64,000 nt of DNA from Rugalucina vietnamica (GCA_964017185.1 OZ024877.1:61034711-61098710), one strand, 5' to 3'. Positions 1-10,882 are shown, counted from the first letter of the stretch. Notes: generated by a model not told the origin, from the letters alone. Made by a program: numbers and translations.

Positions 1-15
1 GATACGAACTCGTAC

Positions 16-757
16 AATTGAAACAAAGGTGTTTTTCAGGGGTATAGCTAAACAGCGAAAGGAAGGTTCCTTTCGCGGAAGGAAGATTTTTGTACGAAAG
101 GAATATTTTATCATTATCGCCATTGATATTTAACAGCTTTTAATTTTTTACACATGTTGTTATAAAACAATATCAAGTAAAATGTGTAAAATGTAAAAAA
201 AAGTTATTTAGTGCAAAAAGGGGAACTTATAAATAAAGAAACCTCACTTAATTTAGGCGACGAAAGGAAGTTTGCCTATGAAATGAATGCTATATACCAT
301 TATCATCATTGCTGCATATTCCCCCCACTTTTTTTTTCTTTTTATACATTCTGCAATAAAATAATAAGAAGACAAGTAAAATACAATTTTACTATTAAGA
401 AAATTTGGTCAAAATGGAGGACAGCAAATGAAATTTGACACTAGCCGCACTGGCGAAAGGAAGATTTTCCGCTACGAAAGGAAGGTTCATCGCTGCCTTA
501 CGGTTTTATAAAATCAATTTAAAGTGAAGTGAACTTCATACAAAAACTATTACTTATTTCCTTTACCCGTTTAAAACTTAAAACATGCACAATTATAGTC
601 AATGAGTTCAAAATTTTGAAATGAAATCTTCCTTTCGTGTGAAAATCTTCCTTTCGCGAAAGGAACGTTCCTTTCGTTATATAGCTATTCCGGTTTTTCA
701 GCTGAGCATTTACTGTGCAGCTGATCTGGGGCTTTGTTTTAGCATACACAAATAACA
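16..757. mobile_element. Family B MITE remnant, split by an insertion
   Basis: The sequence before base 40 and after base 692 joins into a diverged copy of the family B palindrome core (ACAAAGG..CAGCTG..ACTG..CAGCTGATCTG..CTTTGTTTT). The two halves are separated by the 40-692 insertion. The outer inverted termini seen in other copies (TGAGCC..GGCTCA) are not clear here. Confidence 0.6.
40..692. mobile_element. Inverted-repeat element with 9-bp target duplication
   Basis: The ends are inverted repeats (GGGTATAGCT at the left, AGCTATTCCG at the right) followed by CGAAAGGAA-type palindromic repeats. The element is flanked by GTTTTTCAG at 31-39 and again at 693-701. A 9-bp duplication fits MULE-like elements; 8 bp would fit hAT. 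No transposase is visible, so it is non-autonomous. It landed in the centre of a family B MITE. Confidence 0.75.
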
Positions 758-759
758 AG

Positions 760-1104
760 TTTTCAAGTATTGTGACTCGATTTCAAGTCATGATTCACAT
801 TTTATAGCAAGTTTCTTTAGTATTGTTTGTTGTTGGGTATTATTATTGGTTAGAGAGACCCTGGTAGATTTCATAGGGGTTGCGAGGCTTGATGCACTTA
901 TATGTGCGAGCTAAAATCATGTATAGTTTTACATAAAAATACAAATAAAGTTCTGGATTTGGAAACAAGTCCAGGAATAAATATTAGCTTGCAGTTGGTT
1001 GTGTTTTACTGCCATTAAAGAATAGCCGGGAAGAATAGTAAGCATGCTAATGATATCATATGCATTAGATTCACTTTAATTTGTTCTTATAAGAACTGTT
1101 GCGT
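760..1104. other. Unannotated AT-rich spacer
   Basis: I see no gene, RNA or clear repeat boundary here. Confidence 0.4.
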
Positions 1105-1220
1105 TTTTAGCTCACCTAAGTCAAAGACTCATCAAGTGAGCTGTTAGTAGTGCCATGCTACAGTGTCCGCCTGTTGTCTGTTCACAATTCTTCATAAAGA
1201 AGAATACCATATTCATTCTA
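1105..1220 (+). repeat. Degenerate 5' end of the GCTCACCTGAGCC repeat
   Basis: It resembles the first ~110 bases of the element at 33122-35260: the TTTTTAGCTCACCT start, a hairpin, a GTCCG-rich run and then CACAATT..AAAGAAGAAT. It is a truncated, diverged copy with no internal 165-bp repeats. Confidence 0.65.
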
Positions 1221-1283
1221 ATTAGCGCACATGCTCCAATAAGCACACATTCTTGTTGTTTATGAAAAATATGCATACGAGCA

Positions 1284-2016
1284 CACCGCTTAAAGCCAGA
1301 TGTACGTTATTGACCTCACGGTAGATTTTTTTTATTTTTTGCATGTGAGTGTATTTTGATGTCCTACATACGAAAATGAAAAGAAATCGATACTGTTCCG
1401 AGCTTGTTTTCGAGATATCTGCCTTCAAAGTTGCCAAATTTGAGAGCGAAAATACATTGACGTCAACGTAAAATGCGATTTTCAGACCCCTTTTTTGTTC
1501 ATTTTCTCGATATATTTAAAAAAATCCACGGTAGGATTTTTTAAAAAAACTGATATGTTATAGAGAAATTTCTGACCGACAGGTAGATAACGCGAAAGTC
1601 CATAGTTACCGGATTCGTTTTCCTGTTATAAGCGTGAGAAGGTAGGTAGTCGTTGCTAAATTCAGTATGTTTTACGTGGACGTCGGTTTTGCGCCAAAAT
1701 CCCCGATGCTATATAGCATTAAATATTGCTAACGGTCGCGCAAATGATGTTTTCCTGAGGAAAACATGTCCATGATCTATATTTTGAGCAGAAATAAAAT
1801 ATAATATCATTTTGTTTACATTAGTTTACATTTCTGAAGTCCTCTGCATAATTGTATGAACATAGTTTCGTATTCTGAACGTTAACTGACGTTAGAAATG
1901 ACGTTTCGAGCGAAAACTGACGTTATGAATGCGGAGTAAAAATGACGTTTCGACCCTTAGATACGCACGTTCCTTTGAGCGCCTTCAATTACGTACATCT
2001 GGCTTTAACTGGCGTG
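1284..2016. mobile_element. TGACG-rich element with inverted ends
   Basis: TTAAAGCCAGATGTACGT near 1290 is matched by its inverted copy near 1986-2008. The interior contains a full TGACGTCA (about 1457) and repeated TGACGTT half-sites (about 1888-1955), as in cAMP-response-element-like promoters. No coding capacity is evident. The outer limits are approximate and no target duplication was found. Confidence 0.5.
1748..1800 (+). repeat. Family A MITE fragment
   Basis: TTTTCCTGAGGAAAACATGTCCATG followed by a TTTTGAGCA..ATAAAATA remnant matches the left end and inner arm of family A copies such as 25894-26171. It is heavily deleted. Confidence 0.4.
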
Positions 2017-2894
2017 TTAGTATTTACAACAATTTTACATATAAATACCATATTAAAACTTAAGCATAAATGATCAAACACTGTTTTGTTTCGAAAGGAA
2101 CATCATCATTGAAATTTTGACATGATTATTTCAGCAGTTTATGTGTTGTATTGCACACCCGGTTAACTCGGTATATATTGCAGGCGTTAATTTACGACCT
2201 ACGGTCAATTGCCTTTACGACTAAGTATGAGAGGCATTACTACTAAGTATGTGTTCCTTTACGGTGTGTATTGCTGAAGGTTGGGCGAGAATGAACTCAG
2301 TGCCTTTTTCGCAGATTTAACAGACAATGGACGCGAATATGGTATGATCCGAGTTATTATTTATTAGTTTATTGTTTCATGAATACTTCCTGAACATTTT
2401 AGGAGGGGGGATCCAAAAAAACATGGAAAACCATCTACATTTCTACATTCTTTGGGTTTAAACATGAAAGCTGCATTTCTCTTAAATTTTTGAAAAAAAA
2501 AAGAATAATCGATTATTGGACTTTGTGGCCTTTATTTTTTTCATGTGTAAATCAAAATAGCCTAAAACAGTCGCTTATCGTTTAAAACTTATTAAATTCT
2601 TACAACCATCCATACTTGGCAAGTATATGTTACATGTGTACCAAGTGTTGGTGCCTTTACTACCACATAACTGAGCGCGATTGATAATTTACGACTTTTG
2701 TATAGGTGGCCTTACGGTTAAAAGTGTAGTCAGAGACACATCATAGTCTTTGCAATGGGCTTAACTTTGAATACTTACAGGTAATAAACTGATTCTACGT
2801 CTCTAAACTGTAAAACAGCAATGGAACATATTTTGTGGGGGTATTAAAAGAAGTATTACATTAAGAATTTGAATTTTCCTTACAATATTTATCC

Positions 2895-3021
2895 ATAATG
2901 TCCGTAAGTAACACCTATCTGTCCTCATTCACATCTAACTGCATCTATATGTAATTGTATGCAGTTACCTATAGATGTAAATAGTTGAGGATAAATATGT
3001 GTAACTTACTGACATTACGGA
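2895..3021. repeat. Imperfect fold-back MITE
   Basis: TAATGTCCGTAAGTAACAC at the left pairs with GTGTAACTTACTGACATTA at the right. Inner arms around CACATCTAACTGCAT and ATGCAGTT..AGATGT also pair. It lies inside the 2154-4826 element. Confidence 0.6.
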
Positions 3022-3057
3022 CTACACCTAAGGAAACGAGGCGAGGCGCTTCTAATG

Positions 3058-3160
3058 TTTACCCACAATCTTTGCTTTAAAATAAGAAAACTATCAAAAT
3101 TCAACTGAAAAATATTCATATTTTACAGCTAAAAAATCGCTGTATATTGTCTGTGGCGTG
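3058..3160 (+). repeat. Family A MITE, right-half fragment
   Basis: ACCCACAATCT..AAAATAAGAAAA..TATCAAAATT..ACAGCT..AAAATC..CTGTATATTG follows the right arm of family A, missing both the central palindrome and the terminus. Confidence 0.6.
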
Positions 3161-3179
3161 TTGTAACTTGGTTTCCAGT

Positions 3180-3310
3180 TATTTCGTACCCAGGTCATTT
3201 CGTACCCAGGTCATTTCGTGACCACTTTGGTCATTTTGTAACCACTTTTTGGTCATTTCCTACCTAGTAGCTACCATTTCGTACTCAGGTCATTTCGTAA
3301 CCACTTTCGT
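3180..3310 (+). repeat. Short tandem repeats, GGTCATTTCGTA type
   Basis: Five or more degenerate copies of a 17-25 base unit (GGTCATTTCGTAACCACTTT and variants). No coding potential is inferred; a 115-residue reading frame starting here is an artefact of the repeats. Confidence 0.6.
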
Positions 3311-3550
3311 AAACCAAAGAAAATTTGCATTGTCGCAAGATCTTGACGATTTCTCTGCTGTATCTCTCACATATGACCCTTTACAATATGGGATATCTAT
3401 GATTTTGCCTAAACAATGGGAGAGCAAGAGCAACCCACGTGAATTTCCCAGATACGCGACATACAAGTGCGTGATAGATCTTCCTGCCGATTTTGGGAGT
3501 ATTAATATCTTTGCACATATATTTTTGGGTCACTTATTTTTTTGTTGTTT

Positions 3551-4003
3551 ATGCACCAGTCATTTGTATCCCCGGCTCCCTCGGGACCGGGCATAGCGGG
3601 GACATGCGGGGCTTAAGTGCCAGGCTTTGACCTCTGATGCATCCCGGCAGAGCCGGGGATTTGCCGGGGTTTTGATTTCCCGCCAATACACGGTCACATT
3701 AATTCAAATTAGATATTAATGGTATTTTAACATTTAATTACTTTTATGGTATTCATTTAATTTGAAAATACACCTTAACATTCCTATGCACAAATTGAAA
3801 CCCTTCTCTCATGTTTCATATTCATCAGAACAACTCCAAGCTGTAGTTCCACGTTATTGTCAGCCTCCGGGGAGCCGGGGCTTTTAGCAGGGATTTTCTT
3901 GTCCGGCAGTGCCGGGCTTTTAGCCGGGCTTTAAAAATGAAGAGTTAAAAGCCCCGCTATTCCCCGGTCCCGGGGGAGCCGGGGATACAAATGACTGGTG
4001 CAT
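3551..4003. mobile_element. GC-rich inverted-repeat MITE, 453 bp
   Basis: The first ~55 bases (ATGCACCAGTCATTTGTATC then CCCCGGCTCCC) recur inverted at the right end. The GGGGCTT/CCGGGG-rich ends contrast with the AT-rich surroundings. There is no ORF. It is nested in the 2154-4826 element. Confidence 0.75.
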
Positions 4004-5232
4004 TATTTTTAAGTTTTACATAATTTATTAGTGCGAAAAATTTTGGATCTCTCGCCAGGCGGCTTCCTGGGAATTGTGTTGATCCCTAGGCTTTCTGTTC
4101 TTACTTTACAGTTCAAATCCAGGGACAGAGCGCTAAATGTATTAAAATACTAATTACCGTCCACAAATGAATCTGTGGCAGGGGGACTGGCAGCTGCCCC
4201 TCCTCAAAACTCTCCTCTATTGCTGAAATTTCTTGCACGAACCAGTCTGTTTCACTAAAAAGTACAAAAGAAACATGTACATATGGTCGAAATGTAACAT
4301 ATACATGGTATGCAAGACTCCAATACACCGGTCATACAGGTCGTAAAGGAACCAACACACAACAAGTAAACTGGGTCACTATTAATAACGTATAACCTGT
4401 CACTTTCTCACTAACTTTATGACTCCATTTAAAGCCAAAATATAAGCAAAAGAACCATAGAAAGTGACAAATACCAAAAGATGTTGTAAATTTAGCATTT
4501 AGTGTGGTCAGCTGGAGATTTAATGCGGTTTAGTGTCAAAAGTCCCTTTTATTCAGTTATAATTCTTGTTTCCTTCAGATTATGAGCAAATTACATAATG
4601 CATAAAACACTACAAACAAATTACCTCATTTTCCCTGTTATCTCTCAACAAGTCAATAATCTATCACTACGCACTGTGTTAGGAAATGTGTAAACACGCT
4701 CGAGTTGTATGTTAGTCCGATGACCTCATATACTTAGTAGTAAGGCCTCTCACACTTAGTCGTAAAGGCAATTAACCGCAGGTCGTAAATTAACGCCTGC
4801 AATATATACCGAGTTAACCGGGTGTGTATTGGATCATAGTGTGTGCTAATTAGAACAGTATTTAGTTACCTTAATAAAAAGTTATTTTGAAAAGGTAAGC
4901 ACATTGTGCGCTAATTAGAATGAATAAGGTATTTATGCAAACCATCATTGTTGTGGGACTGATTGACTGTACTGTGGTTTCCCTGGCAACATATAGCTTC
5001 CATAGACATACACATTTTGTATGTGATTCCCTTTATTACTGCTGCCAAATAATAGCCCTGGTGACCATGGTCAACAGTTAAGGTCATATCAGGATGGTCA
5101 GTTATCCTAGCCACACTGCTCCTAGGCTAGCCTCCCAGGTGCAGGTAACCAGTACTTAGTGCACATTTCTTTTTCCACTAATGGACAAATGCTCTTCTTG
5201 AATCATTGGAAGATGAATGGAGATATTTTCAT

Positions 5233-5518
5233 GACTAAAACATTACAAAAACAGACCCATGTAATGTACAGGTATTTCTTAAGTTGTAAAAATTGAATAT
5301 TTTCAGGACAAATATTTTTATATTTTCTTATTTTTGCTCAAAAAATAGACAGTGTGTGCACGTTAGAACCACTTTGCCCAGGCGGTTCTAACAAATATCC
5401 ACAATCAATGTTTTGGAGCAAAGATAAGAAAAATAGGTATACCCCTGCATACCCCAGTTTTGCTATATATGGGGTTTAAGGGGGTACACATTTCAAGGAC
5501 ATAATTTCCTGATGGAAA
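5233..5518. mobile_element. Family A MITE (diverged)
   Basis: It follows the family A plan: AAAATTGAA..TTTTCAG arm, TTATTTTTGCTC, GTTAGAACC..GGCGGTTCTAAC centre, GGAGCAAAGATAAG, GGTATACCCCTGCATACCCC and TTTCCTGATGG end. A flanking GGAGATATTTTCATGAC occurs at about 5219 and again at about 5540, so host sequence is duplicated around it. Confidence 0.7.
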
Positions 5519-5596
5519 TGAATCAGTGGAAGAGGACTGGAGATATTTTCATGACCAAATCTTTATGAAAGATATGTGCAGGATGTTACTTTAATT

Positions 5597-5832
5597 TGAG
5601 CCTGTGCATGAGAAAACCAACACTTTGGGTTTCCGACCAAGTCTGACATAAACCGGACTGTGCAGTCTCAGAAGAATACTTGAAAGTTTTGATATAAGTA
5701 TATCCGTGTAGCGAAAACAAAAACAAAGGCGCTGATCAGCTGTGCAGTAATCAGCTGTGCAGCTACTGCACAGCTGATCTGCGCCTTTGTTTTCGCATAT
5801 GCAAATTGTTGGTTTTCTGATGCAGTGGCTCA
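5597..5832. mobile_element. Family B MITE
   Basis: The ends are TGAGCCTGTGCATGAGAAAA and the imperfect inverse GGTTTTCTGATGCAGTGGCTCA. The core is a long palindrome of AACAAAGGCGCTGATCAGC and its inverse, here with an extra internal ATCAGCTGTGCAG duplication. Confidence 0.8.
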
Positions 5833-5887
5833 TTTATTTATTGCCAACAACAAGAGTCAGCATCTGAAAATTGTCACAACTATAATT

Positions 5888-6114
5888 TGAGCCTGGATGC
5901 GAGAAAACCCAATCTTTGTGATTTACTTACAGGTCCAACAGAAACAGAAACGGGCTAGAAACTTGCGATTTCGGATTTAAGAAGAAGAGAGACTCTACTA
6001 GATCTATCTGTATAGCGAAAACAAAGGAGATGATCAGCTGTGCAGTTACTGCACAGCTGATCTGCTTCTTTCTTTTAGCATAGGCAAAAAGGTGGTTTTT
6101 TTCTCATGATGCAT
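5888..6114. mobile_element. Family B MITE (diverged)
   Basis: It starts TGAGCCTGGATGCGAGAAAA and ends TTTTTTCTCATGATGC, with the core GATGATCAGCTGTGCAGT and its inverse. It sits 55 bases from the previous copy in the same orientation. Confidence 0.75.
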
Positions 6115-6670
6115 AGGAAACCACAGGACATGCATATAGGCATGTTTACATGCGAAAAATATGGTCTCTGACATAAGTATGAACATAACAAGATAAGATT
6201 TATGTATGTATTCAAACATATTTAACAATGTTAACAGTGACAAAAGAAGGAAATAAACAAAATTCATTGCAGCATAACTTTGCAAATGACGTGTATTACT
6301 GTTGGCATGTATGAGAAATGTTTTCATGGTTATGAGAAATGTTTTCATGGTATCTTACCAGCCTAAAAGACTTGAATAATCCCAGGGCTGGATGACTACT
6401 TAAGGCATTTGAAATGGGCTACATGAAAATGATGAAGCATTGTTCAAACTAACTAACCTTTTAATTTTTATAAGAGTAACGCCAGTAATTAGAATACTTT
6501 CCACCAATATAGTGTACATCATATATTCTGAATAAGTGATCATGCTCAAAAGGGTATGAAATTAACACCAAATTGCACATATTATTACTAATGCATGAAC
6601 CATTAGACTGCTACAAGCATGCACTGTTCGGGCCTAACCATGAAAACTGACTTTGCTCCTGTCTTAGTAT
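6115..6670. other. Unannotated spacer
   Basis: Apart from a short tandem TTATGAGAAATGTTTTCATGG duplication just upstream (6306-6350), nothing is recognised. Confidence 0.4.
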
Positions 6671-6671
6671 T

Positions 6672-6735
6672 TGTTTGTATTTAGGTTTAACGTCCCAGTC
6701 AACAATTTTTCAGTCATGTCAGGATGGATGGAACC
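6672..6735 (-). repeat. SINE tail fragment
   Basis: On the minus strand it reads TGACTGAAAAATTGTTGACTGGGACG then TTAAACCTAAATACAAAC. This matches the 3' core (GTTGACTGGGACG) and A-rich tail of the element at 6845-7105. Confidence 0.5.
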
Positions 6736-6844
6736 ACTATTTCCTGGGTATTAACCAGAACTCTGAGGAGTAAATGTGTCTTGCTTAAGGAGTCATCACA
6801 CCTAAGCGAAAATCGCTTGTCACAGACTTGTGTTTAATTGCGAA

Positions 6845-7105
6845 AAATAGTTTTTGTTTGATTCTTTTATTGTTTTTCGTCCCAGTCAACAGCTATGGTC
6901 ATATAGCAACATTAGATGTTGAAAAGGACGTAAAGCAATACATCAGACAAACAAGAATCCCTTTGGCGAAATAAAACCAAGTCTATGCAAGTCTACGTCG
7001 AGGGATTTTCGCTTATAAATGTGTGACGAGGCTATTAAGCACACCAGTCAGCGCCGCCAACTGGATACTCTTGATTTGAAATCAGACGCTCTACCACTAC
7101 TCCAC
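6845..7105 (-). repeat. tRNA-derived SINE-like element
   Basis: The minus strand begins with a tRNA-like head: GGTGCGGTGG, then an A-box-like TAGTGGTAGAGCG (7087-7099), then an anticodon-arm-like TCTGATTTCAAATCAAGA. There is no TTCGAATCC B box, so it is not a working tRNA gene. The body ends in a GTTGACTGGGACG core and an A-rich tail near 6845. It lies about 35 bases beyond the FAM167-like stop codon, so it may be inside that gene's 3' UTR. Confidence 0.5.
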
Positions 7106-7139
7106 CGCACCCCACTCCCCATCACTCCCCTCCCCACCA

Positions 7140-8451
7140 CTAACAAGTAGAGAACCTCCTAGCACTTAAATGCATTCTCGTAACCCCTAAATGCTTCAAT
7201 GGCGTATCATTCATTGAGTCTGTAAGAGGAATATCAGAGATCTCTTGTAACTGGTGGATTTCTTCAATGTCCATTGTCACATCTTCTAGCATTTCTCGGT
7301 GTTCCGCACAACTCCGCTGAAGTTTCAGTTTATGGATTTCATGCCTTAGTGACAATAATTGACGAGCTAGCACTTGGTCTTGGAGCCGCATTTCTAACTG
7401 AAATATACATGAATGTATGAAACTGTGTTTACATGCTGCTGTCATGATGTAAAAATGGCATGTCAGACATTCCATGTAACATATGGAAATATGTGACAAA
7501 AACATTTTTAAGGCTGGTGTATATGTGTCTGCAACCAATCTGGTCTTCCACAATGACTTGAGGACTTATTCTGGGCAAACAATATGATACGGTGGTACCA
7601 GTTGATTTTTCCACAGGGCTTTAGTAGCCGAAATTGTGGTTTGGCTCATCCCCGTCTTATTATTTTTTTTCAGTCATGCTATAGTAGGCCTATATCTCTA
7701 TACCGCGTTCTAACTGAACCGCGTTATAGCCTGAATGCTAAAACCGCGTAGTAATGCGTGTGAAAAATAAAGAGTTTCTTTTAACCCTTTCTCTGCTAAT
7801 GGTAAAGGGCTGAAAAAGAGGCTTCTTTTTTTTCTAGAATGCAGATGTATTTTTAACACTTACCAGCTCATTTCGTAACCATTCCAGAGATTCGTTTATT
7901 TTGTTCTTTCTATCCTCCGTGAACCCGTCATCACTGACGTCACTTTTACCGTCAGGCAACGTTCTATTCACATTATTATTATCCTCGATTGTAGGCATAA
8001 CTGAATTCTTCGTGTCTACATACTGGTCTTTCCAAGTTACATAACTCTGTCTTCTGGTGCTTAATTTTAATCTCGCAGTCGTTGCTTTTAATTCACTGAG
8101 ATCGCTATCCTCACATGACGTCACATTTGGCGTCACATTTGCGTTGTGGTCCTTCAAGGAAAATTTGGTACATGAATTATTAAGAGACCCATTTTCTACA
8201 CTATTTATATGATCTATGATTGTTGTATTTGAATTTACCGGTTGTAAATAATTTTGCACTATAGAAAGCATGTCGGCAGTGTCGGGACTCGTCGGCTCTG
8301 ACAAATTAATTCGTCGGATTCCGTCATCGTAATCGTCAATTTCTGGTTCCGTAACTTCCAGACCATTTTCGTCAATGACACACAATGTTGGACGTCGTAA
8401 TTCCTTCATCTTCTGATTGTCGTCTGCTTCGTTCATCGCAGTGACGGTCAT
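7140..8451 (-). CDS. FAM167A: FAM167A (DIORA-type) homologue, two coding exons
   Basis: Two exons encode a predicted 281-residue protein of the FAM167 family. Exon 1 is 8451-7864 (196 codons), exon 2 is 7397-7140 (85 codons plus TAG). The intron is phase 0 with a CTG|GTAAGT donor and a TATATTTCAG acceptor. Family signatures are LKATTARLKLSTRRQSYVTW (residues 121-140), ESLEWLRNEL at the exon 1 end, then EMRLQDQVLARQLLSLR (about 198-214) and a C-terminus with TPLKHLGVTRM and SARRF. The junction falls where human FAM167A reads KEL then TEMRLQDQ. Residues 1-115 are acidic, apparently disordered and not recognisably conserved. The biochemical role of the family is poorly known: small proteins with a coiled-coil-like segment, and human FAM167A sits at an autoimmunity locus. 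The ATG at 8451 is the first in frame; M6 is an alternative. Further 5' non-coding exons cannot be excluded. Confidence 0.92.
7398..7863 (-). other. Intron of the FAM167-like gene
   Basis: GTAAGT at 7863-7858 and TTTCAG ending at 7398 mark the boundaries. Short reading frames inside (for example 7429-7614) are intronic noise. Confidence 0.88.
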
Positions 8452-8600
8452 CTCTTCTTATATAGAGTTTGAAAATTTCTCATTCTGAAACATATAACAC
8501 GTGAAATTTGAGAAAAAAATACTCGGCTAGGTGACGTTGACGTTACGTCATGGCGCGTCACAAACGCGTAACGTTACGTACTTTTTCAAGGATATAACGA
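8452..8600 (-). promoter_or_regulatory. Putative promoter / 5' region of the FAM167-like gene
   Basis: About 80-125 bases upstream of the ATG lies a cluster of CRE-like motifs: TGACGTTGACGTTACGTCA (8532-8550), then GCGTCAC and a GTAACGTTAC palindrome. A TATATAAG lies only about 10 bases before the ATG; if it were a true TATA box, transcription would begin beyond the first ATG and favour M6. The start site is inferred, not seen. Confidence 0.45.
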
Positions 8601-8673
8601 GTCGCTATAAAACGAATATAGTCAAACCAAGTCATTAAATGTTTGTTCTGAAATGTCATAGGAGAATTTTGAG

Positions 8674-8785
8674 ATGAACAAAATAATAAAAGAAAAACAA
8701 AAAAAGAAAAAAAGGAAGAAAGAAAAAGAAAAGAAAGAAAAAGGAAAAAAAAAAGAAGAAGAAACGAAGGAAGAAAATAAATCTG
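8674..8785 (+). repeat. Purine-only low-complexity tract
   Basis: An almost pure A/G run (AAAGAAAAAGAAAAG type) of about 100 bases. The Lys/Glu-rich reading frame through it is not a gene. Confidence 0.8.
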
Positions 8786-9128
8786 GCACCCTCTACATGC
8801 AATTTCGAAGCGAAGAATTCTCTCTGAATTTCGCCCAGATTCTTATCCCCTCAATCATTTGCTTTCTAGAAACTGAAAACTTTTTTTACGGTTAAGTAAA
8901 TTCCTGCGTATTTGCTTAGAAACAAACGAATCGTTACTTTTTCGGCTTTAATTAGTGTTGTTGTTTGTATTTCAGAAAGTTTTCTCCAGTGTAGGAGGAA
9001 AACTAGTAGCAAAGTCCTCCGACTACCTTTTATGTACACTCCTGACGCCCTCGGATTCATGTCTGTATCTTAACGATTTCCGTAGACGTCTCCACAAGTT
9101 GCAACATCAGATATAGCCAATTGCTATT
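8786..9128. other. Unannotated spacer
   Basis: No supported feature is seen in this stretch. Confidence 0.4.
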
Positions 9129-9330
9129 TGAGCCTTTGTATAAGAAAACCCACAATTTTGGTTTCCGACCACTGAGGTCCGACACATACCAGCCTGTACA
9201 GTCACAGTATGGTTAGAGACGGGAAATTTTGGATTTAGAAAGCATCCGTGTAGCGAAAACAAAGGCGCTGATCAGCTTCGCAGTTACTGCGAAGCTATGC
9301 AGATTGTTGGTTTTCCCATGCGGCGGCTCA
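9129..9330. mobile_element. Family B MITE, right arm of core shortened
   Basis: It starts TGAGCCTTTGTATAAGAAAA and ends TTTTCCCATGCGGCGGCTCA. The core GGCGCTGATCAGCTTCGCAG is present, but its inverse partner is cut to CTGCGAAGCTATGC, so about 30 bases of the palindrome are deleted. Confidence 0.75.
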
Positions 9331-10024
9331 ATCTCTATTTCTGGAAAACCTCAAAGCAAAAAGTAAACAGACACGCAAAGACGCAAGAAACCTTGCAGAA
9401 ACATTACATAAATTGCATTATCTGTTGCCATGACAACGATTGATTATGGCTTGTGGTTAATAGAAAGTTTGACAGGTTTCAGGTGACGAAAGAAAGTGGA
9501 CACATTAAATTATTCATGAAATGCGTAAAAGTTGTTTATGAAAAATTAAGCAAATTAGGTATCCTGAACAGAAGTAAAAGCGCTACCTAATATGACCCTA
9601 TGCTTCTGCAACAAGACAGCCAATGTGAATTGACCTTTCAAGTAAACCACTTGTTAGGTTGTGAAACATTAAAATCATTCATTATGCGTACTAGAACACA
9701 CACCAAAAGGCACCAGTCGCCGCGGCACAGCGCGTTTGCAAAATCTAGTCTGCATTATGATATGCCTAAAACACCTTTCCACGTGACGAGCCTCGTTCTG
9801 AAGTAAACATAGACGCCTCGAGCTCTCAAGACGCCCACAGACTGTCTGGCAATGGCGTAATTATAACAAGTCTGTGATGACCAGGACAATAATTGAATAC
9901 CAAAAATCATCAGAAGCCAAAATTTTCTCGTCCATTTCACATTTTGTCCAGAGCAGCAAATAGCTGTCGAAATGAAGATTCAAAAGGTTTGCAATTTCAG
10001 GTTTAAGATCACCAAAATCTTGTA
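9331..10024. other. Unannotated spacer
   Basis: No gene recognised. Reading frames at 9600-10070 have no family resemblance, and their lengths are those expected by chance. Confidence 0.4.
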
Positions 10025-10096
10025 CTTTATCCTGCTCATAAATGTTAAAATGCCAACGATTTGTTGGCATTTTAACATTAATGAGCAGGATAAATT
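10025..10096. repeat. Near-perfect 31-bp-arm hairpin
   Basis: Arms TTTATCCTGCTCAT and AATGTTAAAATGCCAA are followed, after about 4 bases, by their inverse copies; the only mismatch is one A opposite A. As a compact fold-back it could be a tiny MITE or a template-switch product. Confidence 0.75.
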
Positions 10097-10264
10097 TTAG
10101 TCTCAGGTGAGCTGAGCATAAATTTTTTTTATAACATCAGGACCAGGTAACTTTATGTAAGCAATGGCTAGGATCTTGACGCTAGCAGAACTAAATCTCC
10201 ACCCCAAACACCAAGATTAGGAACAACCAAAATTAACAAATGGGCCAGGTCATGATAAAATCAA

Positions 10265-10473
10265 TGTTGTTTTCGAACAGGACCGACACAAACCGAGCTG
10301 TACAAGAACGGAAGATGGCTAGAATCTGGAAATTTTAGATTTAGAAAGAAGGTGAATTATACGATGCGTGTAGCGAAAACAAAGGCGCTGATCAGCTGTG
10401 CAGTTACTGCAAAGCTGATCTGCGTCTTTATTTTCGCATATGCAGATTGTTGGTTTTCTGGTGCGGCGGCTCA
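10265..10473. mobile_element. Family B MITE, left end truncated
   Basis: It enters the family consensus at CGAACAGGACCGACACAAACC and continues through AAGGCGCTGATCAGCTGTGC and its inverse to GGTGCGGCGGCTCA. The left terminal repeat is missing. Confidence 0.75.
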
Positions 10474-10882
10474 AATAAATACCGAAAGAAAGGAAGAATA
10501 TGGCTTCTGAGTGAACGACTCTTTCCCAAAACATTGTTATTCTATTACCTTGATAACTTGGCGTTGTAACATAAACGAACTACATATGAAGTCCTTTCTC
10601 CAGCTCATTTATAAGTGCAAGCTACCCGAAATAACAGCTTCTTGGCCCTACTCTTTCTTTTGAATGTTTTCAAAACTCGATGGAGCCACAAAAGGACGAC
10701 CATTGTATGATTTGCAAAAGAGGGGTTTTTCTACGTACATTAAATTCAAATAGTTGACCCTATCTTGGTCATCAATGTAACCATTAAGCATTTTATCACT
10801 TCAATTAGCATTTTAACACCATAGATACCAGTCAATTTCTTAAGTTACAAATAAGATAGCATTTTAGGAAATCATCTCTACT

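Larger units (their letters stand above)
2154..4826. mobile_element. Composite 2.67-kb terminal-inverted-repeat element
   Basis: The element starts CACACCCGGTTAACTCGG and ends with the inverted copy CCGAGTTAACCGGGTGTG; inverted similarity runs about 100 bases inward through GGCGTTAATTTACGACCT. It is flanked by TATTG at 2149-2153 and 4827-4831, a 5-bp target duplication. The interior has no transposase-length ORF and holds at least three smaller repeats (2895-3021, 3058-3160, 3551-4003). It could be a non-autonomous transposon or a fold-back element. Confidence 0.75.

Noticed and set aside
3249-3596. 115-residue ORF
   Set aside because: It starts in short tandem repeats and ends in a MITE terminus; no family resemblance.
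5591-5833. Recurring small proteins with KPTICICENKGADQL (also 10319, 17228, 21429)
   Set aside because: They are translations of family B MITE ends and core; the frame follows the palindrome, not a gene.
7045-7105. Possible tRNA gene (TCA anticodon-like loop)
   Set aside because: No T-arm or B box and poor acceptor pairing; it is a SINE head.
8674-8895. Lys/Glu-rich ORF
   Set aside because: It is a translation of a purine low-complexity tract.
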